A stretch of 64,000 nucleotides of DNA, from contig CAJQUW010016989.1 in the NCBI GenBank assembly GCA_907163375.1, positions 1-64,000 of the forward strand, written 5' to 3'. The stretch's first letter is position 1. The number at the start of each line of letters is the position of its first letter. Source of the DNA: Prostheceraeus crozeri (Eukaryota > Platyhelminthes > Polycladida > Euryleptidae). The notes beneath the pieces were generated by a model, which was not told where the DNA came from, did not search any database, and was given only the letters and a program-made list of their open reading frames with translations. Below, in pieces: positions 45,996-58,300 of the stretch. The translations under genes and the position numbers were made by a program.

Positions 45996-47734
45996 CAGGG
46001 TGGCGCACGTAAACCACCGGATTTTAAACTTTTATTACTCCTCAAATATTCATCCGATCGTCATGAAATTTCGACTCATACTAGTTTGGAGTATAGGATT
46101 TATGATGATTATACCTGTTGTACTGAGAATTGTCAGAAAATTCTGATTCTATTGACCGAATGACATGTAGTAAAATTGACATACCAACAATGTATCTTAA
46201 CATGTAAAATTTAATGATAAACTTTTCCCTTTATTTCCCCCACGTCTTTGTCAATAATGACCAAAACGAATTAAGGTAAATGTCATAGAAAACATTTATT
46301 AAATGAAAAACATAAGAAAAAAAATGTTAGTAGTCATCGAACTTCAACGTGTCCTCCTCCATTCTCGAGGACGGATTCGAGTCGCTTCTGGTAGGCCAGA
46401 GCAGTTTCTCGACACATCTCAGTTGTCACTTCTCGAAATGCTTGTATGACGCGGTCCTTCAGGTCTTGCATGGATGTTGGCCGTGTATGGTAAACCTTGG
46501 ACTTGACAAAACCCCACAAGAAGAAATCGCAAGGCGTCAGGTCAGGTGAACGCGATGGCCAGGGCATGGTAGGAGATCCACGTCCCATCCATCTGTTAAG
46601 CATCTTCTTGTTCAACCACCCACGCACAGGAAGTCCCCAGTGTAGAGGTGAACCATCCTGCATGAATATGATGCTCCAGCCTCTTCTGTCCGACTGCACC
46701 GCTGGCCAAAATTCCTCCTGTAGCATTTTGAGATACCAATCCTTGTTGACGGAGGTGTCGAAGAAGAACGGTCCGTAGATACCTGATTGGCTGATTGCCG
46801 CCCAGACGGTGGTGCGTGGCGAGTGCATAGACTCTTGCTTGATCCAGTGAGAGTTCTGGTTGGCCCAATAACGACAATTGTGGCGATTCACACCACCATC
46901 CAGATGGAAATGAGCTTCATCGGACCAGGTTTTCCACTAAATGGCTCGGGTGGGCTTGGATGCGCTGTAGCTCCTGTTCTGCGAACTCCATTCGGTTTTT
47001 CAGATCTTCTTCGTGTAATCGCTGCACCACCTGGACCTTGTACGGATGCCATCCATAGTCATGGAGGATGCGCTGGATAGTGCGGCGACTCACTTGAAAA
47101 GCATTAGATACACGACGGGTAGATGTGTTTGGGTCCTCCTCGAAGTGCTGCACAACTCGTTCCACATTCTGCTCCGTTCGTTCAGAAGATGACCGGTCCC
47201 GCTTGACAGTCACCACACTACCACTGGTCAACAGGTTTGTGTGCCACCGCTTTATGGTACGGGCATCCGGTGCTCTCGCGTTCTTACCATACTCTGAATG
47301 ATAAAGCCTTTGTACCTCTACTCGACTCTTGAGCCATTCGTGCCAAGCCGCGCATTTTGCTCGTTCTGCAACCGAATAATCATTCATTCTTCTATGTTCG
47401 ATTCTTTTCAGATAGTGATTTAACCGTCGAATGGTGTTTTATATGACATGGAAGTAACTGAACAATATTCACTTCAAGACTGCGCACAATTCGTTGTGCA
47501 GAATACGATTCATGTTAAGTTAATTAACTTGATCTACATTTTCGATATCAACAAAATAAATACATGTCATTCGGTCAATAGAATCAGAATTTTCTGACAA
47601 TTCTCAGTACAACAGGTATAATCATCATAAATCCTATACTCCAAACTAGTATGAGTCGAAATTTCATGACGATCGGATGAATATTTGAGGAGTAATAAAA
47701 GTTTAAAATCCGGTGGTTTACGTGCGCCACCCTG
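45996..47734 (-). mobile_element. Mariner-type element with TIRs of about 173 bp, young
   Basis: Terminal inverted repeats 45996-46169 and 47562-47734 begin CAGGGTGGCGCACGTAAACC and are almost identical over their whole length. TA flanks both ends (45994-45995, 47735-47736). A single minus-strand transposase gene, broken once, lies between. Confidence 0.93.
46334..47387 (-). pseudogene. IS630-Tc1-mariner transposase (DDxD), one frameshift
   Basis: Seen: MNDYSVAERAKCAAWHEW opens at 47387, followed by an HTH (ARTIKRWHTNLLTSGSV), a second HTH (VSRRTIQRILHDYGWHPYK), WSDEAHFHLDGGVNRHNCRY (first Asp), IIFMQDGSP (second Asp) and SPDLTPCDFFLWGFVKSKVY (third Asp). About 42 residues lie between the second and third Asp, so this is a DDxD type nearer to DD41D than to the Tc1 DD34E copies in this window. 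The only break seen is a one-base frame change near 46915, between the N-terminal and catalytic halves. The stop is at 46334. With near-identical TIRs, the insertion is young. Confidence 0.92.
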
Positions 47735-47736
47735 TA

Positions 47737-50700
47737 GTTTTGCATGCATTATATCATTTTCAAAAATTGTTCCACAAGTACGTAGAACAATGGGATCCAA
47801 TGGTTTATAAAAGTATCTGGCGCGTTAATATGCCGATCGAACCTCATAAGAGTATTTTCAAGTCCAGTGGATAAATCGATGGTACTCATCAGGACTGAAA
47901 CTAATGAATTTGAGGACATGGGGCATTCGAAGAATAACTCACATTACACCAATTTCCAAGTTCACCATTCATCCTTTCACATATTCACTTCATAGCTCTC
48001 CAAGTTTAATAACAAAAAGATGAAACCAGAAAGGAATAACGCATCCATTTAAGTCTCTAGGATAAAAGGAAAAAAGATAAGGTCCACCAAATAATGTGTC
48101 ACAATGGCTCGATGCTATCAATACTATGCCAACACTATTCATATTTGCACATCTACATTCATAATTGACTGTGTTGTGTCAAAACTATTAATATTTCACC
48201 TGAAAATTATGAATTAATGAGGTCCAGAGATGAATCTATGCATTATTCCAACACACCAACAAAAGCACAAATTTTCGCCGAATGCGCCAATTATTAATCA
48301 ATATTCATAAACAAAACCAGTCAACATTTAAAATGTGTATCGGATAATTCCATATGAAACATTTTTGCAGATGTGTAGCTAAAGATGTTCTCAAAATTGT
48401 CACCGTATATCAGACAAAGCAATGAGTGAAAATAGCAATCAACTCCCCAGCATACTAACCCTTACGTTACAACTCCGACAATACAAGGAGTTGATAGATA
48501 ATCTAGTAATTTCAAAAGCGCTGTAAACCAAAGGCGATGTTATCTGTTAGGAGCTGAACATTAATAGAAACACTAAAAGAGACAAAATAATTCTAGAAAA
48601 CTAATTGAAGCTTTGTTATCATCATTTAGATCAATCCTATGTAATCTCAACTGTAATCCATTCCGTCCACGTTTTATGCTTAATGATTATAATGATGTCC
48701 GTGCATGATTATTTAATATAAAACGTGCATGTAAATGTAGAAGTGCAGTTTATAATCACATTTTACCTAATCATTTATTTAAGCCACATGTTCAAAAATA
48801 AACGTAGCCAACGTGTAGTATTGCTGTCGTCCTAGATATCCAATTTTCGATTTCGTTCTCGTTCTTCGAGATCGTTTAGTTTGCGCTACTGTTTTTGTCT
48901 TGATCGCGACATCTCGTTATCGCATTTTAATGTTTCCTTATGTTTTAATAATTGAAAAGAGCTAAAAATATTGTTGACAAACTACCTTCATTCGTACTTA
49001 ATTAATTAAATACAAACACTACATAAATAGCGCATCTCAGTTACTGGCACAATATAATCAAGTAAGCATGATTAATGATCATTCTATGCCGGTGTACGAA
49101 ATTTATCACTTTCACAAAGCCGTCTCACTCGATCAAAAGGAATTTATATGAAATGAATTGAAGTATTATTGTAGCCATTATTGAACCCTTAAAGCCTATT
49201 GCCAAGAGTGACTTTATTAACTGTCTCAACAAGACTTTGTTACACCGGAATAGGGCTCCCTTTCGAGGTGCTGACCCGCCAAAATGTTTCTCCTGTTCCG
49301 GTAATGATACCGGCTTGATCTTTTCGTATGAATGAGCATTATTTAGTCCTGCACTACATTTCGTGCCTCATTCTCGATAGGCCTAATGTGCTCCCAGGGC
49401 CCGCTCTTCTGTTTACAAGTCAGAACATTTTGTGCTCGCTTCACACGAAGCAAGAAAGACGAATGCACGATTGAGTAGCAACCTCCTCATCATCAAATCA
49501 GCGTCAACATATTTCTCGCGTGTTTTCTCAGAACTCGGAATGCTTCGTCACTAAGGTGAGTGAGACCAAGAGTTCCATGCATGGAATGACTACCGAATAT
49601 TAGGATTACTAGGATTCTATGTCCAATACTAGTGATGCGGTAAGCTCACAGGATGAAATGCTGTCAGAAATACTTCCCTTCCAATTACACGCATATAGGC
49701 CACTGTAGTATGCAACTTCTAGTATGCAGCATTCCGAGAGCTGAGATAATTCCATTTTTTGTGCTGGAGTATACTGCTCCTGTCTTCGTGGCCTTACCTA
49801 TTGGGCTAACTCGGAAAATCGTGCTTACAGACTTATTTGTGGTACCCGGATGTATCATGGTGACAATATGACCCACACAAGAAGGCGATTGAGCAAAAAG
49901 CTTTACAAAAAAGTTGCTTCATAGATACATAGATACATTCCCTGTAAACTGAAGTACTCTTCCCATTTTCGTGTCCCCCTTTGTCGAACTGCGAAGTAAA
50001 AGATGTCTTTCTTCCCCACAACTGTACTCATGAATGAAGACTTTAGTGTCCGTCACTTCTGATGCTTCATGTGTTAGTCTACGCACCATTTCATCCATTA
50101 CTTGCTTTACTTGTATCTTTTATGTATGATTTTTATTATCTTTTAAAATATGCGCCATTATCATTATTTATTTTACTTTTGAGTTACCTTGCGAGTTTTA
50201 CCGTATGAGTTGTGCTCTCTCGTTTACTGACATTTACAACGAAAGTGAAGATGCTAAAAGTTCTTCGTTATCGCATATTCGTTTTCGTCAACAAAAATAA
50301 CATTACCAATAGATGTCAATTTTCTTAGACAATTTTCCTCGTTCAAAAGTTCAACCATGACCCAGCCATCCATGTTATGACCAAGGTTTCGATGTAGTGA
50401 TGACTGGCATCAGACGTTGCAGTGAAAAATATTCTGCACAATCGATCATTTCTCTTTTTTGATCATTTATCGTTTCCGTAATGAATTGATTCATGCTAAT
50501 TTTGAGAGCTCCATCTGGCTGGAAACCCCAATCTCAAAGTGAATACAGCAGCTGTTGCTAGTCTTTACCTTCTTTGAGGTGCATCGTATCGCATGCTTGC
50601 TATTAAAGGAAAGCAGTGCAGGACTGAAGTCGATCTTCGCGATGTCAATTTCACTCAGTTATTAAACCTTTGTCATTTTTATATCCCAAGTTTTCCGTCA

Positions 50701-51485
50701 TCAATGTAAGTAGTGATGTTTTTGGGAGCTACGAGTAGAGCGATGTCTGTAACTTTGTCTTGTAAATCCTACTTCAGCAGAATTATAATGTACATTAAAC
50801 ATATATGTTATTAGCTCGAAAATTAAAGCTATATTTAAAAATTATATAATAATGACTACCTCAGTGATCGCTTAGCGTGCTGTTTAAACATCTTCTGACA
50901 GTACAAATAAGCGTGACTGATTTCAAAAGTATACTGTGTACTTATGACGAAGTATTCGTAGAAGAAAACCTGAAGCACCGGTAGCATTCAATTATGTTCG
51001 ATCTGTCATTGAAATGGGTGTCTCTTCATATTCATCAAATTCATTCTTCTACTCATTTAAATCTGATACTATGGTAGCCATGTATAATTGGAGGGATTAA
51101 TAAAGCTTCCGATTTTGAATCATGAACGTCTCTTAAGATGCCGTTAGAAAATAAAGTCAGAGGTACGCAAGAATCCCAGGGCCAGATAGGGTTTAAGGAA
51201 ACTTTTCGCATCGTGTTATTCATTACAAATAGAAATTTATGTCTCCTATAAACAAAAAAGATGATACTGTATTTCAATGCATAAGTTTGAAAGTAGTATC
51301 TTTTTTAAAATACATTATTTGAGAGAATCGCATTTTTACGCAACGCTATACGTTTGTCGAGTTGAGACAATCGAAAACTGTTAGGCCATGAAATCGTTCT
51401 AATAGATTCACAGGTTGTATTCTGGATGAGATTTTTCAGATGTTCTCTGTTGAGATTATTCCAGCATTTCTCTAAAAAATCTAGT
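47737..51485. other. No gene seen
   Basis: AT-rich non-coding sequence. No TIR pair, RNA gene or protein-like frame could be supported in 3.7 kb. Confidence 0.4.
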
Positions 51486-51489
51486 TTAA

Positions 51490-52667
51490 CCCGTTAAATT
51501 CCGAATCGAGATGTGGTGAAGCTATATAGTAAAAACTATGCTATTTTGGTAATTGACCAACAATGCAAACTTGCCATTGTGTTAATTATTTTTATTTTTC
51601 AAAAATTGGCATTTTTTTGTTTGCACTCTGTGAGGGTGCATGGGACTGAATGGCCCCGTCAAGATATTATTGTAAAGTATGCATTAATTCACATCATTTT
51701 GAAGGTATTGCACAAGTTATTTTATTGAAGGTATTTGTTTTATAAGACGACAATAAAATCAGTCTAAAAAATTAATCGTCGCGTACTTTATTTTGTAATG
51801 TAGGCCTAGAAACTAATTTCATATCCAATTTTTCACACATGTATTGATAGAAATGAAAACGATGAGCGATCACAAGCGATGACTTTATAAAGCATGCTGA
51901 ACCATGCTGAACATTTGATCCACAATGTACTGCATCACTTTCTCGTCAAAAAACAAGTTGTATAAATCAGTCGGAGTCTTTTCGGAGAAGTCAATGTCAA
52001 TCGGTGGCGTCCAATCGCGTTCAGTTGGTGCGAGTCGAACGTCTTTCCAGACCCTCTCTTTCTTTGTTGGAAGGCGAGAAGGTTCTCACTCTGGGTATGA
52101 CTCGACTCAGTAGGTATCGGTAGTGCTTTAGAAAGCTTATACTTGTGTTTCAACTTATTGGAGCTAATATCAGACATATTCTGCACCGGATAGACAATGT
52201 AACTTAACATTATTCTGTAGATTGAAGAATATATACACTTTTCTAACATCCATAGATATTATAATCTACAAGGGCCCTTTCAGTCCCATGCACTCTCACA
52301 GAGTGCAATTTAAATTTAACGTTAAGTTCTATATTTTTCAATCAAACCTAAAACTTTAGAAACCGTTTATTAGAAATACACAAAAGTAGAGCTTTATAAC
52401 GTTTGGGAATATCTTCTACGTAAAAAACACTGCAAATAACATACTGTCTCTTCCTCATCCTGGAACTCGCCACTTTGAAGAATTTATTCGAAATGAAATC
52501 AAGCTTCGAGCTGAAGCCGAACATCAATTTATTTTTTTATGCATATAAACAAAATAGTTATTGTCTTGAAATGTCATCTCAATCCTGTATCACTGTACTC
52601 ATCCCTTTGTGTTCGAAAAAATTGAAGAAAAAATTGCACTCTCCCAGGGTGCATGGGATTTAATGGG
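51490..52667. mobile_element. piggyBac-type non-autonomous element
   Basis: TTAA flanks both ends (51486-51489 and 52668-52671). The left end is CCCGTTAAATTCC and the right end, reverse-complemented, is CCCATTAAATCCC. Internally, CACTCTGTGAGGGTGCATGG (51624) recurs inverted at 52273-52306 and again near the right end (CACTCTCCCAGGGTGCATGG, 52637). No transposase is recognisable. Confidence 0.65.
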
Positions 52668-52671
52668 TTAA

Positions 52672-53167
52672 GAGTTTATGATGATTTATATGATAATACA
52701 TATACCTACAATAAATCTCAACCAGAACCCGACCTGTGAATTTATAGGAAAATAGAAAATAATATATAGAACATAGAATATACAAGAAAATTATAAGAGT
52801 AGGCTGCGCACGGTGCACCAGTTATTTTGTGAAAACCGCACAATTTTCAAATTTTAGCGTACAATTTTCAAATTCCTATGTTTAAAATTGTAAAAGTTTA
52901 TTAAAAATTTATATTTTTAAATTGATGCATTTTAAAAATCAAGGCTGTGTCATTAAATTACTGATGCATTTCTTGATGATGGGAAAATATGTGAAAAGTG
53001 ACAAAAATAATAGATAACCTAGTAAACCTAGTTTGTCTAGATATTTTCATTGATTCTGGTCAATTTGATCTGAAAACTACGAATCTGAAGCTAGTTTTTG
53101 ATACCACCGATTATTCAATAATTTTAGGTTGTCCAAAAGTTTTTATTGCTGTTTTCTGTAATCAAAA
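52672..53167. other. No gene seen
   Basis: AT-rich. Segment 53060-53115 resembles 55400-55455 on the other side of the Tc1-like copy. Confidence 0.4.
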
Positions 53168-53336
53168 TACAGTCCGTTTCATAAAAAGTGGATCATCCTA
53201 AAATTTGACTAAATAAAACATAAGTATGATACAGAAAGCATTTTCCATGCTATTTCATGTCCCTAATATATTTAAATGTCCTTATATAATCTGATAAACT
53301 ATGATACAGTAACGGTTCTTAAGAAGCTAATATTTT

Positions 53337-54309
53337 GTGACCCTACCCTTATTGTCAATGACATTACCAATTCGTCTAGGCATTGATTCGATGATATCGT
53401 TGATTTTTGACTGATCTAACTTTCTCCACTCTCTTTTTAACAGTGACGTAAGTTGTGATACGCCATCTGTAGGTAGCAGTGAACGACGAACGTTACGTTT
53501 TAGAATACTCCATACATTTTCTATCGGATTCAGATCAGGAGAACGAGCTGGCCAAGATAATGTCCTAAGCCCTAATTGAGACTTGCATAAGTTGACTCTA
53601 CTACTCCTGTATCATCCATAAATAACCAAGTCGATGGATCACCAAGTTGATCTGTCATTTGGCCAATGTTCATTCGTAAAACATTCACATAGCGTTCAGA
53701 ATTCATGGTTCCTTGCTGTATGTGAAGTTCAGAGCGGCCATTGGTCCAAATGGCAGCCCAAATCAGTAGAGTCGCACCACCTTGTACCCGGGGACGATGT
53801 AAATGTCTCGGAATTTCCTGATCAGATTTTATCCATAATCTCAATCGACCATCACTATCCTTCAGACGGACTGATGCCTCATCAGACCAGACAACCCGAT
53901 CCCATTGATTTCGCCAGTGACAATGACTCATTGCCCATCTGAGACGTCTTTTTGTATGCTGATCTGATAATTCGATCTGAGAGGGCCTCTTACAGCTCTT
54001 GAAATTCGACTCAATAAGTCTTCTACGAATAGTGGACTTAGAAATAGACGAGTCTAGTGCAGCCATCTCAGTTAACGAGAGACTTGGATCAACTTTAACA
54101 AATCTCAAAATTAGGCAGTCTCTACGTTTGGATGTTTTGCATGGACGGCCAGAGCCCTCTTTACGACAGAGTCGAAAATCATCATTATGCCATCGATGCA
54201 CATTTGTGTAAGGGACATTTAGTCGCTTGCTTGTAGCTCGCAAAGAAAACACTAGTTCTAGCAAGGCTGACACTTTGCCTTTTGTGAATGCGATCTCGTT
54301 ATTGTTCAT
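53337..54309 (-). pseudogene. Tc1-like (DD34E) transposase, copy 2
   Basis: Seen: open from the start codon at 54309 through the HTH region (RLNVPYTNVHRWHNDDFRL, GSGRPCKTSKRRDCLI), STIRRRLIESNFKSCKRPSQ and SDEASVRLKDSDGRLRLWI to LGDPSTWLFMDD. There a 13-base deletion near 53608 removes the residues after the second catalytic Asp and shifts the frame. The rest, with SPDLNPIENVW (Glu) and LKREWRKLDQSKINDIIES, is present in another frame to the stop at 53337. Copy 1 keeps the deleted 13 bases but lacks about 70 bases that this copy keeps. Confidence 0.9.
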
Positions 54310-54368
54310 TTGTGCTTTGTATTGTTTTCAACCGGTAAGAGATAGATTTCTAGCTGAAAGCAATCAGG

Positions 54369-54890
54369 CACAGAATTAGACAGGTCGTCTCTTCTTCTGT
54401 TTGACTAGAAGGGAAACATTGGAACATGTAACGTAAATGAAATGGCACAATCTGCTGACATCATGCCATAGCAATCGAACAATGAGCAGCCAGTTCAACA
54501 TTAAACACGCCAAATTGTGCAAAGTTTCTGTGACTGTTATCAACCGGATCACACAGCAAAGAGACACAGTCGATGTCAAGTTCTACAGAGAAGTTTGTGA
54601 ACGTTTTTTCGTGCGCCTACTAACTTTTTTTAAAATGATCGGAGGGCCCAACATTATCGAGAAAACTTTTGCGCAATGATCTGAATTCTTCGAATCTGAA
54701 GGAATCGTGGCGATCGGAGCATTTTGAAGGAATTCAGAGCAATCCGCAACCGACGCACGACTATTTTTCCTATCTCTGCAAGGTATTAAAAATTTCTTTT
54801 TGCCCACTTATTAAGTTCCTGCATGTGCCATTTGTTCGAACCAGTTTGCACTTCTAGCAAAGTGATACGATTAAACAATCTAATTCTGTG
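54369..54890. mobile_element. 522-bp non-autonomous element with 8-bp target duplication
   Basis: Termini CACAGAATTAGA and its reverse complement. caatcagg is exactly duplicated at 54361-54368 and 54891-54898, and copy 1 of the Tc1-like element has this site once, uninterrupted. The 8-bp duplication suggests hAT or P. Internal frames (such as VDVKFYREVCERFFVRLL) are unrecognised. Confidence 0.8.
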
Positions 54891-55345
54891 CAATCAGGAG
54901 TGCTGCCAACACCACCGCAACGAAGTCAGGAAGCTATGGAACATGAAGTCCAGTTATTCACATGTAGCAGTTACATAATTGTTGATGAATAATGGTGCTA
55001 TACTGGCTATGATTGACCGATTTTCTTTATTTTTGTTTTGCTTGATAGCTTTTGGCTTGTAGAACAAAATATTAGATAACAAAGGAAACAAATGTAATTT
55101 TATAAGAGTGAGGTATGATTTTGTGCAACATTGCTAAATGAAGATCAAATTATCTACTACTTTTTTTATCTATAACAGGAAAACAACTCAATATTCATGC
55201 TTGAAATTTCCAACAATGATATTAGTAAGCACAACTGACATATCTTCCAAATTTCAGAGAAATTCGTTCAAGTTTGGCGGAGTTAGACAAAGTTGAAGTT
55301 AAGGCGATGTTTAAGGGTGATCCATTTTTTATGAAACAATCTGTA

Positions 55346-58300
55346 ATACGAACAGCTGCATACGTGTTTGCGATTTGCGACACACAACCTTAAAACAATA
55401 TTGATTCTGGTTAATTCGACTCCGAAAACACTAATCTGAAGTTATTTTTCAAATTTTTCTCATTACTGGCTTATTACAAGGTTTATTTAAAAGGTGTATC
55501 GGACGTTTCAACCATCAATTTTTCATGACAAAAATACACAAACATAATGCATCTGGTGAATTAATTTGAAAATTTCCATTGTGTTTAGAAGCTTTCATCT
55601 TCTGTTAGTTATCGCATAATCGTCTATAAGATTAAATTTGGTACTTCATTTATTGATAAATATGAATACAAATGTAGATTGTGATTAATTAGAATAGTAA
55701 AAGTATACAAAAATGAAGCGTAGACGTCTCAATGTGCATGAATTCGTCAGACCTGAATGCCGAACATTTCGTTTTAAAACCGATAATTATCGAGCTGTTT
55801 TCCCATAGAGGTGAACAAATTCTATGAGATAATAATTTATCATCCTATTATTCCTCACATCGAATATCGAACAGTCAACAAATAAGGAGAAAATTGAAAG
55901 GGAAATACACGCACTGGCTTACAATGTCTGTTAGAGCCTTTTAGTTTCAACTCGCCAAGATCTCAAAACAGAGGACAGAGGTTGTTGTCGATTGTAGTCG
56001 GAGGAACAGATGGTTGTGTGGAGAAATCCGACGAAAAGAATGCCAAGCGCTAGACTACACTTAACCGAAGAGACATTTAAATAGTTCTTGAACAACTAAC
56101 ATAATAGCAAATGAATGGTAAGGAATTGGAGATAATTATGTCATTTAACATGTGCGTATAGCAGGTATGTAGAATGAGTCAAACTTAGCTGCTCCTCTGT
56201 GAATTCTAAAAATGCAATATTGATTGACGAGCTTTATACATCACGTTAAAAAATACATGATGTTAAACAAATTTTATCCACAATAATTTATATGATCCTC
56301 GGAACATCAAGGTGAAAGTCCCGATCATGTCATAGGCCTAAGTCAGTAAGCATGTTGTTTGTCACTGTTTTCTTTCGCAAAGTCAATTGCATTCTCTGAT
56401 ATGCCGTAGTGATTTCCGTATTTCTTCTTCTCTATAAAGGTATTTGCAGTGACGTACGGTGCTACTTATCGACAGGCATTCGATGCGCAGAATCGGAATT
56501 TGACATTTTTTAAACGCCCATGCGTTCAAAGTTAGTACAATGTCTTTGTGCATTATAGCATTTATCTTATTCGTTATCGTAAAGGGCGTTAATTTAGTTT
56601 CTAGAATCTTGAGCATTTTTATCACTCTGTTAGTTGCTATTGAAATTATATGAAAACTATTTGTTCTAGTAAATCTCTTGCACTTCACAGCGTGAAAATA
56701 TCTGAAATTATCAAAAAATGAAGTAGCCTACACCCTCCTTGATTCTTTGACGAAGTCATCGATGCGTGAGGACGCACCACGCCGCGTCCGGTGTGAATGG
56801 ACCCTAGCGGTTGACGCACCCTGCGTATTGATAAGAGGATCGAAAAAAATGCAATATTAGAATATATTAGAAATAGGCACACTAGAAATATACTAGAATT
56901 CCATAATTATGGTTATTAATTTCTCGTGCTATTTTGTGAATCACGATGGGGCTGTTACTGATTCACGTGATTCGTGCCTGGGTATGTAGGAACCAAACTG
57001 GATGTGTAAAATCACATTAGCCTCAACACCGCATGATTTACATCAAAAGGTATCTCCTAATTACACACACTTCTACATCTTCACAAGTAAATGAGAATTA
57101 TTTTTCAGGCCCGACCTTGCCCAAGCCCGTTTCTATTCAATAAAATAAGGCCCAAGTCTCATGCGTGGGTGATAATTGTCCGGTAAGTAATTGCATATCT
57201 TAGAATCCTACTGCTTGAAAGCTGTGACCGAAATCGCGATGAAAAGTCAATATTTGATTTTCAGCGTCTCAGTTGGTTAGTAAACTGAATGTTTTTATGT
57301 TTTCAGGAGTTTTTTGATTTTCGTTTGTTAGGAAGAAACAGTCATCAGCCTAGAGCTTTCATAATTGAACCACATAACGAGACGAATACAACGATTTTCA
57401 AAGCACCGTCAAATGAATTATTTTTCCAAAGTGTGAAACCTTGCAATTCGTTGTGTTTGTTTATTGTGAATTGACTGAGGAATATCCATTAACTCTAAAT
57501 TGAGAAGATAAAATCCTGTTCGTCCTCACTATGATCTCACCTATTAATGATTCGAAGAAGATAAATGTAATGCAGGGCATCATTTCCGAGCAGTTAATAA
57601 CTTTTCGTGTTTTACCAGTGGGCTCCGGTGTAGGCAATGCTTCAAGCAAAGTGTTTAAAAATCAAAATCTTCAAAACGCGCTGAAAAACATGTGTAAAGA
57701 AAATAAGAAGCGATTGTTTATGCAGCTGATGACTTCCTTTTCAACAGCACGAAATTAGAATTTTTATCGGTCAGCGGAGGTTTTAAATCGAGTACATGTA
57801 AATTGATCTTTTCAAGAATCAGCCGCTCAAAGGAATCCATTAACCAACCTCCATTTTCTATCAAAAATCAAATGCGTGTGTTTGGCTCAATTAGTGGTCA
57901 ATGCCGCTAACGCTCTCACAGATCAAACCTGATCCTTCGTTACAGACATGTTCGCTTCATCCTATGCAGCACAGCAGTTCTCGAACGTCAATTTAGTAGC
58001 CTGCAATGGGGTTTACCAATGAAAAATTAGCTCGAAGTATAGAAGGCGATGAAAATGTCTATTCTTCGCAAACAATTTAGCAGCCAAACTAGAAAATACT
58101 ACTGTTTAACAATGACAGCTGGATTTATTGCATAACGAGCTTATTGTTTTTAATTTGTTAGAGCACATTGTACATACACACTTTGATAATAACAACATTT
58201 TCATTATTTCTTAAAATATCCCGTTCATGAGATGCTAGTACATGGTCACATTTTCTAAATGTGCAGACATATCTTCTACTACGTCGATCTTTTCATCAAA

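Larger units (their letters stand above)
53170..55343 (-). mobile_element. Tc1-like element, copy 2, carrying a 522-bp insertion
   Basis: The left end is CAGTCCGTTTCATAAAAAGT after TA (53168-53169). The right end, reverse-complemented, is CAGATTGTTTCATAAAAAAT before TA (55344-55345). It is nearly identical to copy 1 and about 1.64 kb long without the insertion. It retains the uninterrupted site (near 55222-55235) into which a hAT inserted in copy 1. Confidence 0.9.

Noticed and set aside
53634-53942. 102-codon frame opposite the Tc1-like transposase, also present at 27883-28191
   Set aside because: It is the antisense shadow of the conserved transposase; its presence in both copies only reflects their identity.
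57265-57290. tRNA A-box-like word CTCAGTTGGTTAG
   Set aside because: No B box (GGTTCGAnTCC) follows within range and no cloverleaf can be folded.
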